DNA of 64,000 nt from Altibacter sp. (GTDB taxonomy: Bacteria > Bacteroidota > Bacteroidia > Flavobacteriales > Flavobacteriaceae). Below the pieces are notes generated by a model. That model was not told the DNA's origin and made no database searches. It was given only the letters and a program-made list of their open reading frames with translations. Below, piece after piece: positions 52,231-61,203 of this stretch; the first letter of the stretch is position 1; each line of letters starts with the position of its first letter. The stretch covers positions 1-64,000 of the forward strand of contig NZ_JAIOHK010000021.1 of assembly GCF_019913785.1 (NCBI RefSeq). Reading direction: 5' to 3'. The position numbers and the translations under genes were made by a program.

Positions 52231-53454
52231 ATGAGTCATTTTAAGCGAGCATTTTTTGTTTTATCTATTATAAGCATCCTCCTAACTTCCTGCAGTGAGT
52301 CCGCAAAAGCTCCTAGAATAGGGGAATGGCATGTAATTCTTGATTTGGGAGCCGGGAAAGAACTTCCATTTACAATGGAGTATAGGGCGAATGACCAAAT
52401 TGTGTTTTTTAACGCAGATGAAGCGATCGAAATGTCGGATGTAGTGCGGACCGGAGATTCCATTTTAATTTTGCATCCGGTTTTTGAAGGGGTGTTTAAA
52501 GGAATTTATACCGAAGAAACCATCACAGGCGATTTTATAAAGCCAAGCTTGGACCGAATAGTTCCGTTTCGAATGAATTTTGGCACTGCTGAACGTTTCG
52601 AAACCAATGCATCACCGGCGCAGGATGTTTCCGGAAATTGGGAGACTGTCTTTAGTCCCAATACTGTGGAAGACCGTTATATCGCAAAAGGAATATTTAA
52701 ACAAAAAGAATCGAGGGTTACCGGCACCTTTCGTACGACCACCGGAGACTATCGCTATTTAGATGGGGTAGTAGACGGAGATTCTTTAAAACTCTCTACC
52801 TTCGATGGAGCACATGCCTTTTTATTTGAAGCTAGGGTTTCGGATAGTACTATGACAGGTGTTTTTTACAGTGGCAATCATTGGAAAGAGCCATTTGAAG
52901 CCAAACGAAATGAACACTATGAATTACCGAAAGCCGATTCGCTCACCTTTTTAAAGGAAGGGTATGAAAGGATCGCATTTAGCTTCCCCGACACCGATGG
53001 GAATATGGTTTCGCTAACTGATAATGTATTTAAGGATAAGGTCGTAATCGTACAGATTATGGGGACCTGGTGTCCCAATTGTCTGGATGAGAGTAAATAT
53101 TACACCGCATTCTACAACGCCAATATGGAAAAAGATATAGCGATCGTCGCATTGGCCTTTGAATATGCCAAGACCGAAGAAAAAGCGATCGAAGCAATAA
53201 ATAAGTTAAGAAAAGCACTAGATATTCCCTATCCAATCTTGTTGGCACAAATAGGAGGGGGCAGCAAAGTCAAGGCCAATGAGAAACTACCTATGCTCAA
53301 TCATGTACTCTCATACCCAACTACGATATTTATTGACAAAAAGGGGAAGGTGCGAAAGATTCATACCGGATTTAACGGGCCAGCCACAGGAGAAAAATAC
53401 ACCGAATTTGTTAATGAGTTTGAAAGCTTTGTCACTGAATTGGAAGCTGAATAA
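52231..53454 (+). CDS. TlpA-like thiol-disulfide oxidoreductase lipoprotein
   Basis: A 407-residue protein with lipobox LLTSCSE (Cys20). Residues about 20-230 are beta-rich and of unknown family. The C-terminal part (about 245-400) is a thioredoxin fold with IMGTWCPNCLDE (Cys-x2-Cys) and the cis-Pro in SYPTTIFIDKKGKVRKIHTGF. It should reduce or exchange disulfides in the envelope. The frame is open from 52144, but ATG 52231 is chosen because it starts the signal peptide. Confidence 0.85.
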   Translation: MSHFKRAFFVLSIISILLTSCSESAKAPRIGEWHVILDLGAGKELPFTMEYRANDQIVFFNADEAIEMSDVVRTGDSILILHPVFEGVFKGIYTEETITGDFIKPSLDRIVPFRMNFGTAERFETNASPAQDVSGNWETVFSPNTVEDRYIAKGIFKQKESRVTGTFRTTTGDYRYLDGVVDGDSLKLSTFDGAHAFLFEARVSDSTMTGVFYSGNHWKEPFEAKRNEHYELPKADSLTFLKEGYERIAFSFPDTDGNMVSLTDNVFKDKVVIVQIMGTWCPNCLDESKYYTAFYNANMEKDIAIVALAFEYAKTEEKAIEAINKLRKALDIPYPILLAQIGGGSKVKANEKLPMLNHVLSYPTTIFIDKKGKVRKIHTGFNGPATGEKYTEFVNEFESFVTELEAE

Positions 53455-53463
53455 AGGAGCGCA

Positions 53464-54123
53464 TTATTGATAATTAGGAATGTTTTTCCCTAAAATTATA
53501 TCCCGTTGGGCGGTGAGGATATTGTTTTCCACTTTCAATTTTACCAAGCCCGAGCCACATCTGTCCCTAAGGCTGTTTCGTTTATCAGCTGTGAGTAAGG
53601 GGTCATCATCGAACACTATGTCCGAGATGTAGTATTCGTTCCTTGTGGGTTCTTTTACGGTCATATGGATGTGTTCCGGTTCATCTCTATTGGGGTAAGA
53701 GGCAGGTCTAAAGGTATAAAAGGTATATTTTCCATCAAGGTCTGTTTTAATCCAACCACGGATAAACCCATGGCGTGTACCCCAGCCAGTTTCATTGCCC
53801 TTTTGCTCATAGATCCCTTCCCGGTTAGTGTGATAAATATACACTATGACATCTTTGGCCGGTGTTTTTCCGTCGCGCTCGAAAATTGTTCCGGTAATTT
53901 TTAATTTTGGCTCATTTTCTGAAAAAGCAGGGAGCGTGTCAATCGTTGATAATACTTTATCACCATACTCAAAAATAGCTTCACAACCTTCGCAGGGTCC
54001 GCCAACACCAGTTTTAATATTAGTTTGCTTATCCGATTGTGAATTACAGGCGGCAAAAACCAGTAAAATTGTTGTGGCGCTAACAAGTTGCTTTATGCGT
54101 ATGGAATCAATTAACATTTTCAT
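53464..54123 (-). CDS. Intradiol ring-cleavage dioxygenase-like lipoprotein
   Basis: A 219-residue protein with a lipoprotein signal (FAACNSQ). The barrel shows the dioxygenase core: GTIFERDGKTPAKDVIVYIYHTNREGIYE, GFIRGWIKTDLDGKYTFYTFRPASYP, and EPEHIHMTVKEP. The Tyr residues and the HIH pair are the Fe(III) ligands expected in intradiol dioxygenases. Lipid-anchored members are known in flavobacteria; their substrate is unclear. ATG 54123 is used; a second at 54117 is possible. The start overlaps the end of the GNAT gene by 17 nt. Confidence 0.82.
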   Translation of the reverse strand: MKMLIDSIRIKQLVSATTILLVFAACNSQSDKQTNIKTGVGGPCEGCEAIFEYGDKVLSTIDTLPAFSENEPKLKITGTIFERDGKTPAKDVIVYIYHTNREGIYEQKGNETGWGTRHGFIRGWIKTDLDGKYTFYTFRPASYPNRDEPEHIHMTVKEPTRNEYYISDIVFDDDPLLTADKRNSLRDRCGSGLVKLKVENNILTAQRDIILGKNIPNYQ

Positions 54124-54580
54124 GGGTTTGTTTAAGTTTCTTTTCAAAGCATAAACTGTTTTCAACGCCTTTATATTGCCCGTAATTTGAAATGAGTTTA
54201 AAACCGCTCTTGGTGTATAAGGCAATTGCTTCCGGTTGTTTTTTCCCGGTTTCAAGGATACAACGATCATATAATAACTCGGTAGCCCAATGTTCTAATT
54301 CGTTTAAAATCATAGTTGCAATACCTTTACCTCTGCTGACGGGCAGCGTATACATGCGCTTTACTTCCATGGAGTATGGGTCAAACTCCTTGATGGCGCC
54401 ACATCCCAGAGGTGTTTCATTTTCATAGGCAATTATAACGTGTTTGATAGCATCGATCTTATTGAATTGATGATAGAAGTCATGTTCTTCCCCATCGCGA
54501 ATTGCCAGATCGGCATCCAGCAAAGCGACCAGTTTTATAAAATCTGGATTTTCAGAGCTGGTGCGAACTGTTTTAATCAT
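54107..54580 (-). CDS. GNAT N-acetyltransferase
   Basis: A 157-residue acetyltransferase with a Q/RxxGxG/A-type acetyl-CoA loop, VSRGKGIATMILNELEHWA, preceded by MEVKRMYTLP (strand 4), and an ETGKKQPEAIALYTKSGFKLISNYG end. Acceptor unknown. It precedes the dioxygenase-like gene in the same direction, overlapping it by 17 nt, so they are probably co-transcribed. Confidence 0.88.
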   Translation of the reverse strand: MIKTVRTSSENPDFIKLVALLDADLAIRDGEEHDFYHQFNKIDAIKHVIIAYENETPLGCGAIKEFDPYSMEVKRMYTLPVSRGKGIATMILNELEHWATELLYDRCILETGKKQPEAIALYTKSGFKLISNYGQYKGVENSLCFEKKLKQTHENVN

Positions 54581-54740
54581 TTGCTTCGGCCTTCCTTTTG
54601 AAAGTAAATTATATTGTTGTCAAAGTTTATCACCTCTAGTGTCAGGGTACCATAAAGTTACAGAAATTTTGATCAATGTAGGTTCGTTAACTAGGGTTCA
54701 ATATATACTATTGAGCACGAAATTAGGAGTTGAGGGGCAG

Positions 54741-55319
54741 CTAAAACTGCAAGTTGACACTCAGTAAATAGACATTGTCAGCCGAAACGAAACTTATTTG
54801 AACACCTTTCTTTTGGTACTTGGTGGTATACAAATAACTACTTCCAATACCAATAACAGCACCGCCTACAACGTCCCAAAAATCGTGATAGCCATCGGGG
54901 CCTTCCATTCTGCTTACACCCACAATACTGGCTAAAGTATAGGCAATCCATCCGTATTTCCATCCGTATCGCTTCTGGATGAAGGCCGCACCCGAAAATG
55001 CCGAAGAGGTGTGTCCGCTTGGAAAGGAGTCATATCTGTTTCGCCCCTCGGGTCTTTTACTTTTTATAAGATGCTTCAAAGTGTAAGTAATTGCCATAGT
55101 TGTGCCGTACGAAAGCGCAAGCTGCTTGGTGCCTTCATAATCCTTTTCCAAAATTGAAACAATACCCGCCGTAATAGGAATTCCAATTTGAAGGACATCC
55201 CCGGTGCCTTCCAGGGCATATTCCCATTCTTCGTGGGTTCCATCAAGACTAACTTGTGCATTGATTGTAGGGGTGAGAAAGAGAACTAGCAGAAATAAGC
55301 GAATTAAATGGTTCTTCAT
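54741..55319 (-). CDS. PAP2-family phosphatase
   Basis: A 192-residue membrane protein with a signal-like start and the three PAP2 motifs: LIKSKRPEGRNR (KxxxxxxRP type), SFPSGHTSSAF and SRMEGPDGYHDFWDVVGG (the last His acts as nucleophile). PAP2 enzymes dephosphorylate lipid phosphates or undecaprenyl pyrophosphate, and acid phosphatase members act on other esters. ATG 55319 is preferred over an in-frame codon at 55337. The 160 nt between it and the GNAT gene hold nothing I recognise. Confidence 0.87.
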   Translation of the reverse strand: MKNHLIRLFLLVLFLTPTINAQVSLDGTHEEWEYALEGTGDVLQIGIPITAGIVSILEKDYEGTKQLALSYGTTMAITYTLKHLIKSKRPEGRNRYDSFPSGHTSSAFSGAAFIQKRYGWKYGWIAYTLASIVGVSRMEGPDGYHDFWDVVGGAVIGIGSSYLYTTKYQKKGVQISFVSADNVYLLSVNLQF

Positions 55320-55385
55320 ACGATGGTTAGTTGTCACCTTATTCGAGGTGAATTACTCCTTGCGTCATCTTCCACTGTGTTAAAT

Positions 55386-55421
55386 AGAACGGAAAAAAAT
55401 AGAAATCCGTATGGATTTCTT
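55386..55421 (-). terminator. Terminator of recG
   Basis: On the minus strand AGAAATCC-ATAC-GGATTTCT starts right at the recG stop codon (55401-55420), followed by CTATTTTTTT. It is compact and convincing. Confidence 0.82.
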
Positions 55422-57525
55422 ACGATATGTAATTCCATATATTCTTGTATTTGGCAAGTTGTACAAAGGTTTTTTTAATCGGAAGGTTTTCAGGTAGCGA
55501 CAAAGAAGGATCGCCTTTTAATACCTGAAAGGCATAACTTCGCGCTATCTTTAAAATTTCCGAATCCTTAACAATGTCTGCAATCCGTAGATTTAGTACA
55601 CCACTTTGCTGCGTTCCCATTAGATCTCCCGGACCTCGTAGCCTGAGGTCTACTTCAGCTATCTCAAAGCCATCTCCCGTACGAACCATGGTTTCCAGGC
55701 GTGTTTTGGCATCGGCTGAAAGTTTGTGGCTTGTCATTAAGATGCAATAGCTTTGCTCAGCTCCTCTCCCTACGCGGCCCCTTAGCTGATGTAATTGAGA
55801 CAATCCGAAACGTTCCGCACTTTCAATCACCATCACACTGGCGTTGGGCACATCAACACCTACTTCAATAACGGTAGTAGCTACCATGATTTGTGTTTGG
55901 CCTTTGACAAAACGTTCCATTTCAATTTCCTTGTCGGCCGGTTTCATTTTTCCATGCACGATGGAGACCTGATACTTCGGAAGTGGAAATTCACGAACAA
56001 TGCTTTCATAGCCATCCATGAGATCTTTATAATCCAGGGCTTCACTTTCCTGAATTAATGGGTATACCATATAGACCTGTCTACCCTTCGAAATTTCATC
56101 TCGTACAAACCGAAAAACCTTCAGCCTATTCGCGTCAAAACGATGCACTGTTTTTATGTCTTTCCGGCCGGGTGGAAGTTCGTCAATAACACTAATATCG
56201 AGATCGCCATATACACTCATGGCAAGGGTGCGGGGGATAGGGGTGGCGGTCATCACCAAGACGTGCGGAGGGTATTCATTTTTATGCCATAATTTACTGC
56301 GTTGTGCCACGCCAAAACGATGCTGTTCATCGATAATAGCAAGCCCTAAATTTTTAAATTTAACCTTGTCTTCCAGTAGGGCGTGGGTGCCAATGAGCAT
56401 GTCTAATGCACCATTTTCAAGTTTTTCGTGAATTTCCTTTCTTTTTGAAGTTTTAGTTGAACCAGTGAGTATTTCTATACTGGTATTCAAATTGTTACAT
56501 AATTCAAGTAAACCATTGTAGTGCTGGACTGACAAAATTTCAGTCGGCGCCATTAAGCAGGCTTGAAAACCGTTGTCAAGTGCTATTAACATTGACATTA
56601 ACGCCACTATGGTCTTCCCCGAACCTACATCTCCTTGTAAGAGTCGGTTCATCTGGGCATTGCTCCCCAGGTCGTTCCTAATTTCTTTGATGACACGCTT
56701 CTGAGCATCGGTTAATTCGAAGGGTAAATGTTCGTTGTAAAAGGTGTTGAAAAGCGGTCCGACTTTTTCAAAAGGATATCCTTTAATTTTCGCTTTATGA
56801 AGTAAATTTTTTCGAATTAATTGCAGTTGGATATAGAACAATTCTTCAAATTTTAATCGGTATTGAGCGCGTGCTAAAAGCGATTGACTTTTCGGAAAAT
56901 GTATGTTGAAAAGCGCCTCGTTTTTTGGGAGCAATTTGAGCTGTTCCAAAAGGGGTTTTGAGAGACTTTCGGCAAAGCCATTTTTTGCTTCCAAAAACAG
57001 CTGTTGCATGAGTCCGTTGACCACTCGATTTGTAATGCCACTGTTTGATAATTTTTCGGTGGAAGGATACACCGGCTGCATGGCAGATCGTATACTTTTT
57101 TCATGCGCTTCCAGCAATTCCATTTCGGGGTGAGGCATCGAAAAAGCGCCATTGAACCAGTTACATTTTCCGAAGATAACATAAGGTACATTAATCTTCA
57201 GGTTTTCCTTGATCCACTTATGTCCACGGAACCATACCAACTCCATTGTACCTGTTTCATCTACAAATGTTGCCACCAGTCGTTTGCCACGCTGTTGCTG
57301 CACAGTTTTTATATGCGTAATCTTACCAATGATCTGTACTTCGGCATTTGTCTGCTGTAGTTGAGCAATTTTATAATACTGCGTCCGGTCCAGATACCGA
57401 TTCGGGAAAAGATTCAATAAATCCTGAAATGTATGAATACCCAGCTCCATTTTGAGCAGATTGGCGCGATTGGGGCCAACACCCTTTAAATATTCAATTG
57501 GCGTTTGCAGGAAATTGGTATTCAT
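55420..57525 (-). CDS. recG: ATP-dependent DNA helicase RecG
   Basis: A 701-residue branch-migration helicase that remodels stalled forks and Holliday junctions. The N-terminal wedge/OB domain (NFLQTPIEYLKGVGPNRANLL, EVQIIGKITHIKT) precedes the helicase core: Walker A LLQGDVGSGKTI, DEQH in AIIDEQHRFGV, TATPIPRTLAMSVYGDLD, and motif VI QLRGRVGRGAEQSYC. Full length. It stands alone on the minus strand. The upstream side shows no promoter consensus. Confidence 0.96.
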   Translation of the reverse strand: MNTNFLQTPIEYLKGVGPNRANLLKMELGIHTFQDLLNLFPNRYLDRTQYYKIAQLQQTNAEVQIIGKITHIKTVQQQRGKRLVATFVDETGTMELVWFRGHKWIKENLKINVPYVIFGKCNWFNGAFSMPHPEMELLEAHEKSIRSAMQPVYPSTEKLSNSGITNRVVNGLMQQLFLEAKNGFAESLSKPLLEQLKLLPKNEALFNIHFPKSQSLLARAQYRLKFEELFYIQLQLIRKNLLHKAKIKGYPFEKVGPLFNTFYNEHLPFELTDAQKRVIKEIRNDLGSNAQMNRLLQGDVGSGKTIVALMSMLIALDNGFQACLMAPTEILSVQHYNGLLELCNNLNTSIEILTGSTKTSKRKEIHEKLENGALDMLIGTHALLEDKVKFKNLGLAIIDEQHRFGVAQRSKLWHKNEYPPHVLVMTATPIPRTLAMSVYGDLDISVIDELPPGRKDIKTVHRFDANRLKVFRFVRDEISKGRQVYMVYPLIQESEALDYKDLMDGYESIVREFPLPKYQVSIVHGKMKPADKEIEMERFVKGQTQIMVATTVIEVGVDVPNASVMVIESAERFGLSQLHQLRGRVGRGAEQSYCILMTSHKLSADAKTRLETMVRTGDGFEIAEVDLRLRGPGDLMGTQQSGVLNLRIADIVKDSEILKIARSYAFQVLKGDPSLSLPENLPIKKTFVQLAKYKNIWNYIS

Positions 57526-57656
57526 AAAACGAATTTAACAAATCCCTCTAACCTGAAGAATGTATCTTTATATAATTCCTTGTATTGATACATAATTAGC
57601 ATGAAAATGTGGGTATTTTTTGGTATTTTCGACCACTCAAATAAACTCAATTTACA

Positions 57657-59045
57657 ATGAAGGTAATTTTCAATACAAAGGCATTCGCTTTTTTTCTTTT
57701 AATTTCTTCTTCTTTACTATTTATCAACTGTAGTAATGATGAAACCGGTACCACATTGGACCTAAGCCCACAATTTACGGTAGATGTAACGGCGCTGGAT
57801 TTTGGTGAGGAAGTACTTAATGAGGTGTCAGAAAGGCAATCGTTCGTAATCGACGCAAGCAATTTGACGAATGAATTGATCGTTACCTCTTCCGAAGCAC
57901 AATTTGAAATTTCAAGAGACGGGAATGTCTATACCAATACGATTTCATATACTGTCGCCAATGCAAATATCGATGATAAAATGGTCTATGTGCGCTTTGC
58001 TCCAAAGAATCAGATTCTAGGAGACATCACAGGAACCATCACGATTTCGAGCGAAGAAGCCGGTACCGAAACCATTTCATTGACCGGAACCAGTGTTTTA
58101 GCTGTAGAAGAGACCACGACCATTACCACCTTTCAACAAGTACACCACGCCTTTGGAGAAAATCTGTCACAGAGCCATACCAATGTATTCCAGTTTCCTG
58201 AGGACATGACACAGATTTCCAATATTACCATGTTTGTGAAATTGGAATGCCCCGACGGTGGCTGCAATGCCTGGGATGTGTATGCAAACATTGCAGTTAA
58301 GAATACAGCAACCTCCACTTGGATGGAAATAGGAAGATATATCACACCCTATGGGGTGGACAACCACCAATTGGAAAGAGGTTTCGAAATTGACGTAACC
58401 GATTTTAAATCTCTGCTTACAGGCAGTGTTGAACTGAAATCGTTTGTAGAAGTTTGGGGATCGGATGGATGGAATGTTTCCGTCGAGTTTGATGTGACCA
58501 CAGGAGGAGAGATCGAATATCCGTATTCTGCTATTTCGGAAGTACTACAATACAACAGACATTCCTTAGATGGTATCCCATACGGGGTTCCTAACGAATT
58601 TGATGTCGATAAGACCATTTCTATTCCGCAGAATGCCGAAGCGACTTTTCTGCGAACCATTATTACGGGTTGGGGACATGCAACACCAAACGACCCGGGA
58701 GGAAGACCTTGTGCCGAATGGTGTTTTAGAAGACATCACATACTTATTAACGGAGCAGAGACGTTTGAGCATTATATGGGCCCCATTGGTTGTAGTTCAA
58801 ATCCGGTGGCACCCCAAGGTGGAAATTGGGCGCCCGATAGAGCCGGTTGGTGCCCCGGGATGTCGGTTCCTAATAGAATAGATATGTTCGATCCTGCCAT
58901 GGCAGGTCAGACTTTTACATTTGAATATGATCTAGAGGACTGGACAAGTGATAGCGGAGGAACTAACAACGCTTACTATGCAATTTCTACCTTTGTGGTC
59001 GTTAAAAGTAATTCTCCTATTGAAACTCCAATGGTCACAGAATAA
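57657..59045 (+). CDS. PNGase F-type peptide-N-glycosidase lipoprotein with Hydin-like domain
   Basis: A 462-residue protein with a lipoprotein signal (FINCSN, Cys23). Residues about 33-150 form a Hydin/ASPM-type beta-sandwich (DVTALDFGEEVLNEVSERQSF). About 165-455 are the N- and C-terminal PNGase F domains: PDGGCNAWDVYANIAV, with Asp207 as the expected catalytic Asp; GFEIDVTDFKSLLTG; GWGHATPN; and CAEWCFRRHHI, with Glu354. PNGase F cleaves the amide between Asn and N-linked glycans. It probably deglycosylates exogenous glycoproteins; being lipid-anchored, it would act at the cell surface. A terminator follows. Confidence 0.87.
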   Translation: MKVIFNTKAFAFFLLISSSLLFINCSNDETGTTLDLSPQFTVDVTALDFGEEVLNEVSERQSFVIDASNLTNELIVTSSEAQFEISRDGNVYTNTISYTVANANIDDKMVYVRFAPKNQILGDITGTITISSEEAGTETISLTGTSVLAVEETTTITTFQQVHHAFGENLSQSHTNVFQFPEDMTQISNITMFVKLECPDGGCNAWDVYANIAVKNTATSTWMEIGRYITPYGVDNHQLERGFEIDVTDFKSLLTGSVELKSFVEVWGSDGWNVSVEFDVTTGGEIEYPYSAISEVLQYNRHSLDGIPYGVPNEFDVDKTISIPQNAEATFLRTIITGWGHATPNDPGGRPCAEWCFRRHHILINGAETFEHYMGPIGCSSNPVAPQGGNWAPDRAGWCPGMSVPNRIDMFDPAMAGQTFTFEYDLEDWTSDSGGTNNAYYAISTFVVVKSNSPIETPMVTE

Positions 59046-59062
59046 ACAACATTTAACTATTC

Positions 59063-59098
59063 AAAAGCAGGTATTGTAAGAAATACCTGCTTTTTTTA
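59063..59098 (+). terminator. Terminator of the PNGase F-like gene
   Basis: GCAGGTATT (59067-59075) pairs with AATACCTGC (59082-59090), then seven T. Confidence 0.88.
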
Positions 59099-59145
59099 TG
59101 AATAATCTATACCTTTAGTATACCGGACTGTAGCCTGTTATTTCT

Positions 59146-61203
59146 ATGAAAGTTGTATCTCTTTTTCTGCTATTTCTATATGGGCACATCTTTGCCCAAC
59201 AAGTACAAGATGTAGATTTTCTAAAAGCAGAAGCGACTATCCAGCCAATTTTTTCTGAAAAAAAGGTAAAAGGCACTGTAAAATACACATTTAAGGTGCT
59301 TCAGAAGACCGATTCGGTGTATCTGGATGCCATTAATATGCAAATAACCAAGGTCGCATTGGAGGGGGTTCAGGCGAAGGCTGAAGCCAATAAAATCTGG
59401 TTGATTGGCCCTTTTGTTAAGGATCGCGAATATGTGGCATTTTTTAATTACGAAGCCAATCCGAAGCAAACGATGTACTTTATCGAAGATCAAGTTTGGA
59501 CCCAGGGACAAGGAAAATATACCTCACATTGGTTGCCGAGTATCGACGATATGAACGATAAGATCGAATTCGATCTAACCATTGCAGCACCTATGGGTAC
59601 TACGGTCATGGCAAACGGAAGTCTCAAGTCGGCTACCGAAAGAAATGGACTCACGTATTGGGATTGGGATATGCAGCAGCCTATGTCCAGTTATCTGGTG
59701 GCGTTTGCCATTGGAAATTTTAAGAAGAAATCGCTTACCTCCACCAGTGGTATTCCTATCGACTTGTATTACCACCCCAAAGATAGCGCGAAGGTAGAAC
59801 CTACCTATCGGTACACCAAGGTGCTATTCGATTTTTTTGAAACCGAAATTGGCCTGCCCTATCCCTGGCAAAATTATAAGCAGGTACCGGTGCGGGATTT
59901 TTTGTACGCCGGCATGGAAAACACCACAGCGACCATTTTTTCGGAAGCGTTTGTAGTAGATTCTATTGGTTTTAACGATCGAAGCTATGTAAATGTCAAT
60001 GCACATGAGTTGGCACATCAGTGGTTTGGTAATTTGGTTACCGAAACCGAGGGCACCCATCATTGGTTGCATGAAGGGTTTGCTACCTACTATGCACTTT
60101 TAGCCGAAAAAAATATCTATGGGGAGGATTATTACTATTGGAAGCTGTATAATTCGGCCGAGCAGCTAATCGAATTGAGTGAACAAGGAAAAGGCGAGTC
60201 CTTATTAAATCCGAAAGCCAGCTCCTTGACTTTTTACGAAAAGGGAGCCTGGGCTTTGCATATTTTGAATGAGTTGGTTGGGGAAGAGGCTTTCTCTGAA
60301 GCCATTCAGAACTATTTGCACCGCCATCAATTTAAGAATGTAACTACTCAGGATTTTTTGAATGAAGTGAAGGCAGTTTCAAACAAAGATATTGCACGAT
60401 GGGAAGCCGATTGGTTGCAACAGAGTGCTTTTAAGGCAGAGCAGGCGTACACTTCATTGATCGAATCGGATTTTATAAGAGATTACTTCGAAGCGACAGC
60501 ATTGCGACGAATACCCCTGTCCGAGAAAATAATTCAGCTAAAGACAGCCCTTACATTTCCTAACGATTTTATAGGGCAGGAAGCGATCTATCAATTGGAC
60601 GGCGAGCCAATTTCAGCAACCATAGCACTTTACAAGAAGGGATTTGAAAGTAATAATTTATATGTGAGACAGGCGATTGCCATGTCCTTAGAAATAATTC
60701 CTAAACAACTTAGGGTGGAATATGAGTCACTGCTTGATGATGCCTCCTATGTGACTCAAGAAGCCGCTTTGTATTTGCTGTGCAGTCAGTTTCCGGAAAA
60801 CCGAACGCTATATTTGGACAAGTTGAAACAGGTAGAGGGGTTTCAGAATAAAAACATTCGACAGCTTTGGTTGTATATTGCTATTAATTCGGATGGATTT
60901 AGCGAGTCTGAAAAAAAGCAGTTTTTTCAAGAACTGGAAGCATATACCACCTCGAAATACAGCTTTGAAGTGAGGGAGCTTGCCTTTGCCTATATGCTTC
61001 AATTTAAGCCCTATTCTGAAGTATTTCTCCGAAGTTTGGTAAATGGATCGGTACATCATTATTGGCGTTTTAGAGATGTTGCGAGGAATATGCTAGCTGA
61101 AGTCATGACCGAAGCAGCCGCTTACGCAACCGTAGTGAGCCTACTGGAGAGCTTTTCAGAAAAAGAACAAAACTATTTAAAGTCTAAATTTGAATTGAAA
61201 TGA
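59146..61203 (+). CDS. M1-family metallopeptidase (aminopeptidase)
   Basis: A 685-residue zinc aminopeptidase with a signal peptide (HIFAQ, about residue 18). The aminopeptidase signature YAGMEN-TTATIF precedes the zinc motif HELAHQWFGN (His287-Glu288-x2-His291), and Glu310 lies 19 residues on, the canonical third ligand. N-terminal beta-saddle and C-terminal helical HEAT-like region (from about 450) are present. It likely releases N-terminal amino acids outside the cytoplasm. Its stop overlaps the ATG of the patatin gene (ATGA), so they are coupled. Confidence 0.92.
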   Translation: MKVVSLFLLFLYGHIFAQQVQDVDFLKAEATIQPIFSEKKVKGTVKYTFKVLQKTDSVYLDAINMQITKVALEGVQAKAEANKIWLIGPFVKDREYVAFFNYEANPKQTMYFIEDQVWTQGQGKYTSHWLPSIDDMNDKIEFDLTIAAPMGTTVMANGSLKSATERNGLTYWDWDMQQPMSSYLVAFAIGNFKKKSLTSTSGIPIDLYYHPKDSAKVEPTYRYTKVLFDFFETEIGLPYPWQNYKQVPVRDFLYAGMENTTATIFSEAFVVDSIGFNDRSYVNVNAHELAHQWFGNLVTETEGTHHWLHEGFATYYALLAEKNIYGEDYYYWKLYNSAEQLIELSEQGKGESLLNPKASSLTFYEKGAWALHILNELVGEEAFSEAIQNYLHRHQFKNVTTQDFLNEVKAVSNKDIARWEADWLQQSAFKAEQAYTSLIESDFIRDYFEATALRRIPLSEKIIQLKTALTFPNDFIGQEAIYQLDGEPISATIALYKKGFESNNLYVRQAIAMSLEIIPKQLRVEYESLLDDASYVTQEAALYLLCSQFPENRTLYLDKLKQVEGFQNKNIRQLWLYIAINSDGFSESEKKQFFQELEAYTTSKYSFEVRELAFAYMLQFKPYSEVFLRSLVNGSVHHYWRFRDVARNMLAEVMTEAAAYATVVSLLESFSEKEQNYLKSKFELK

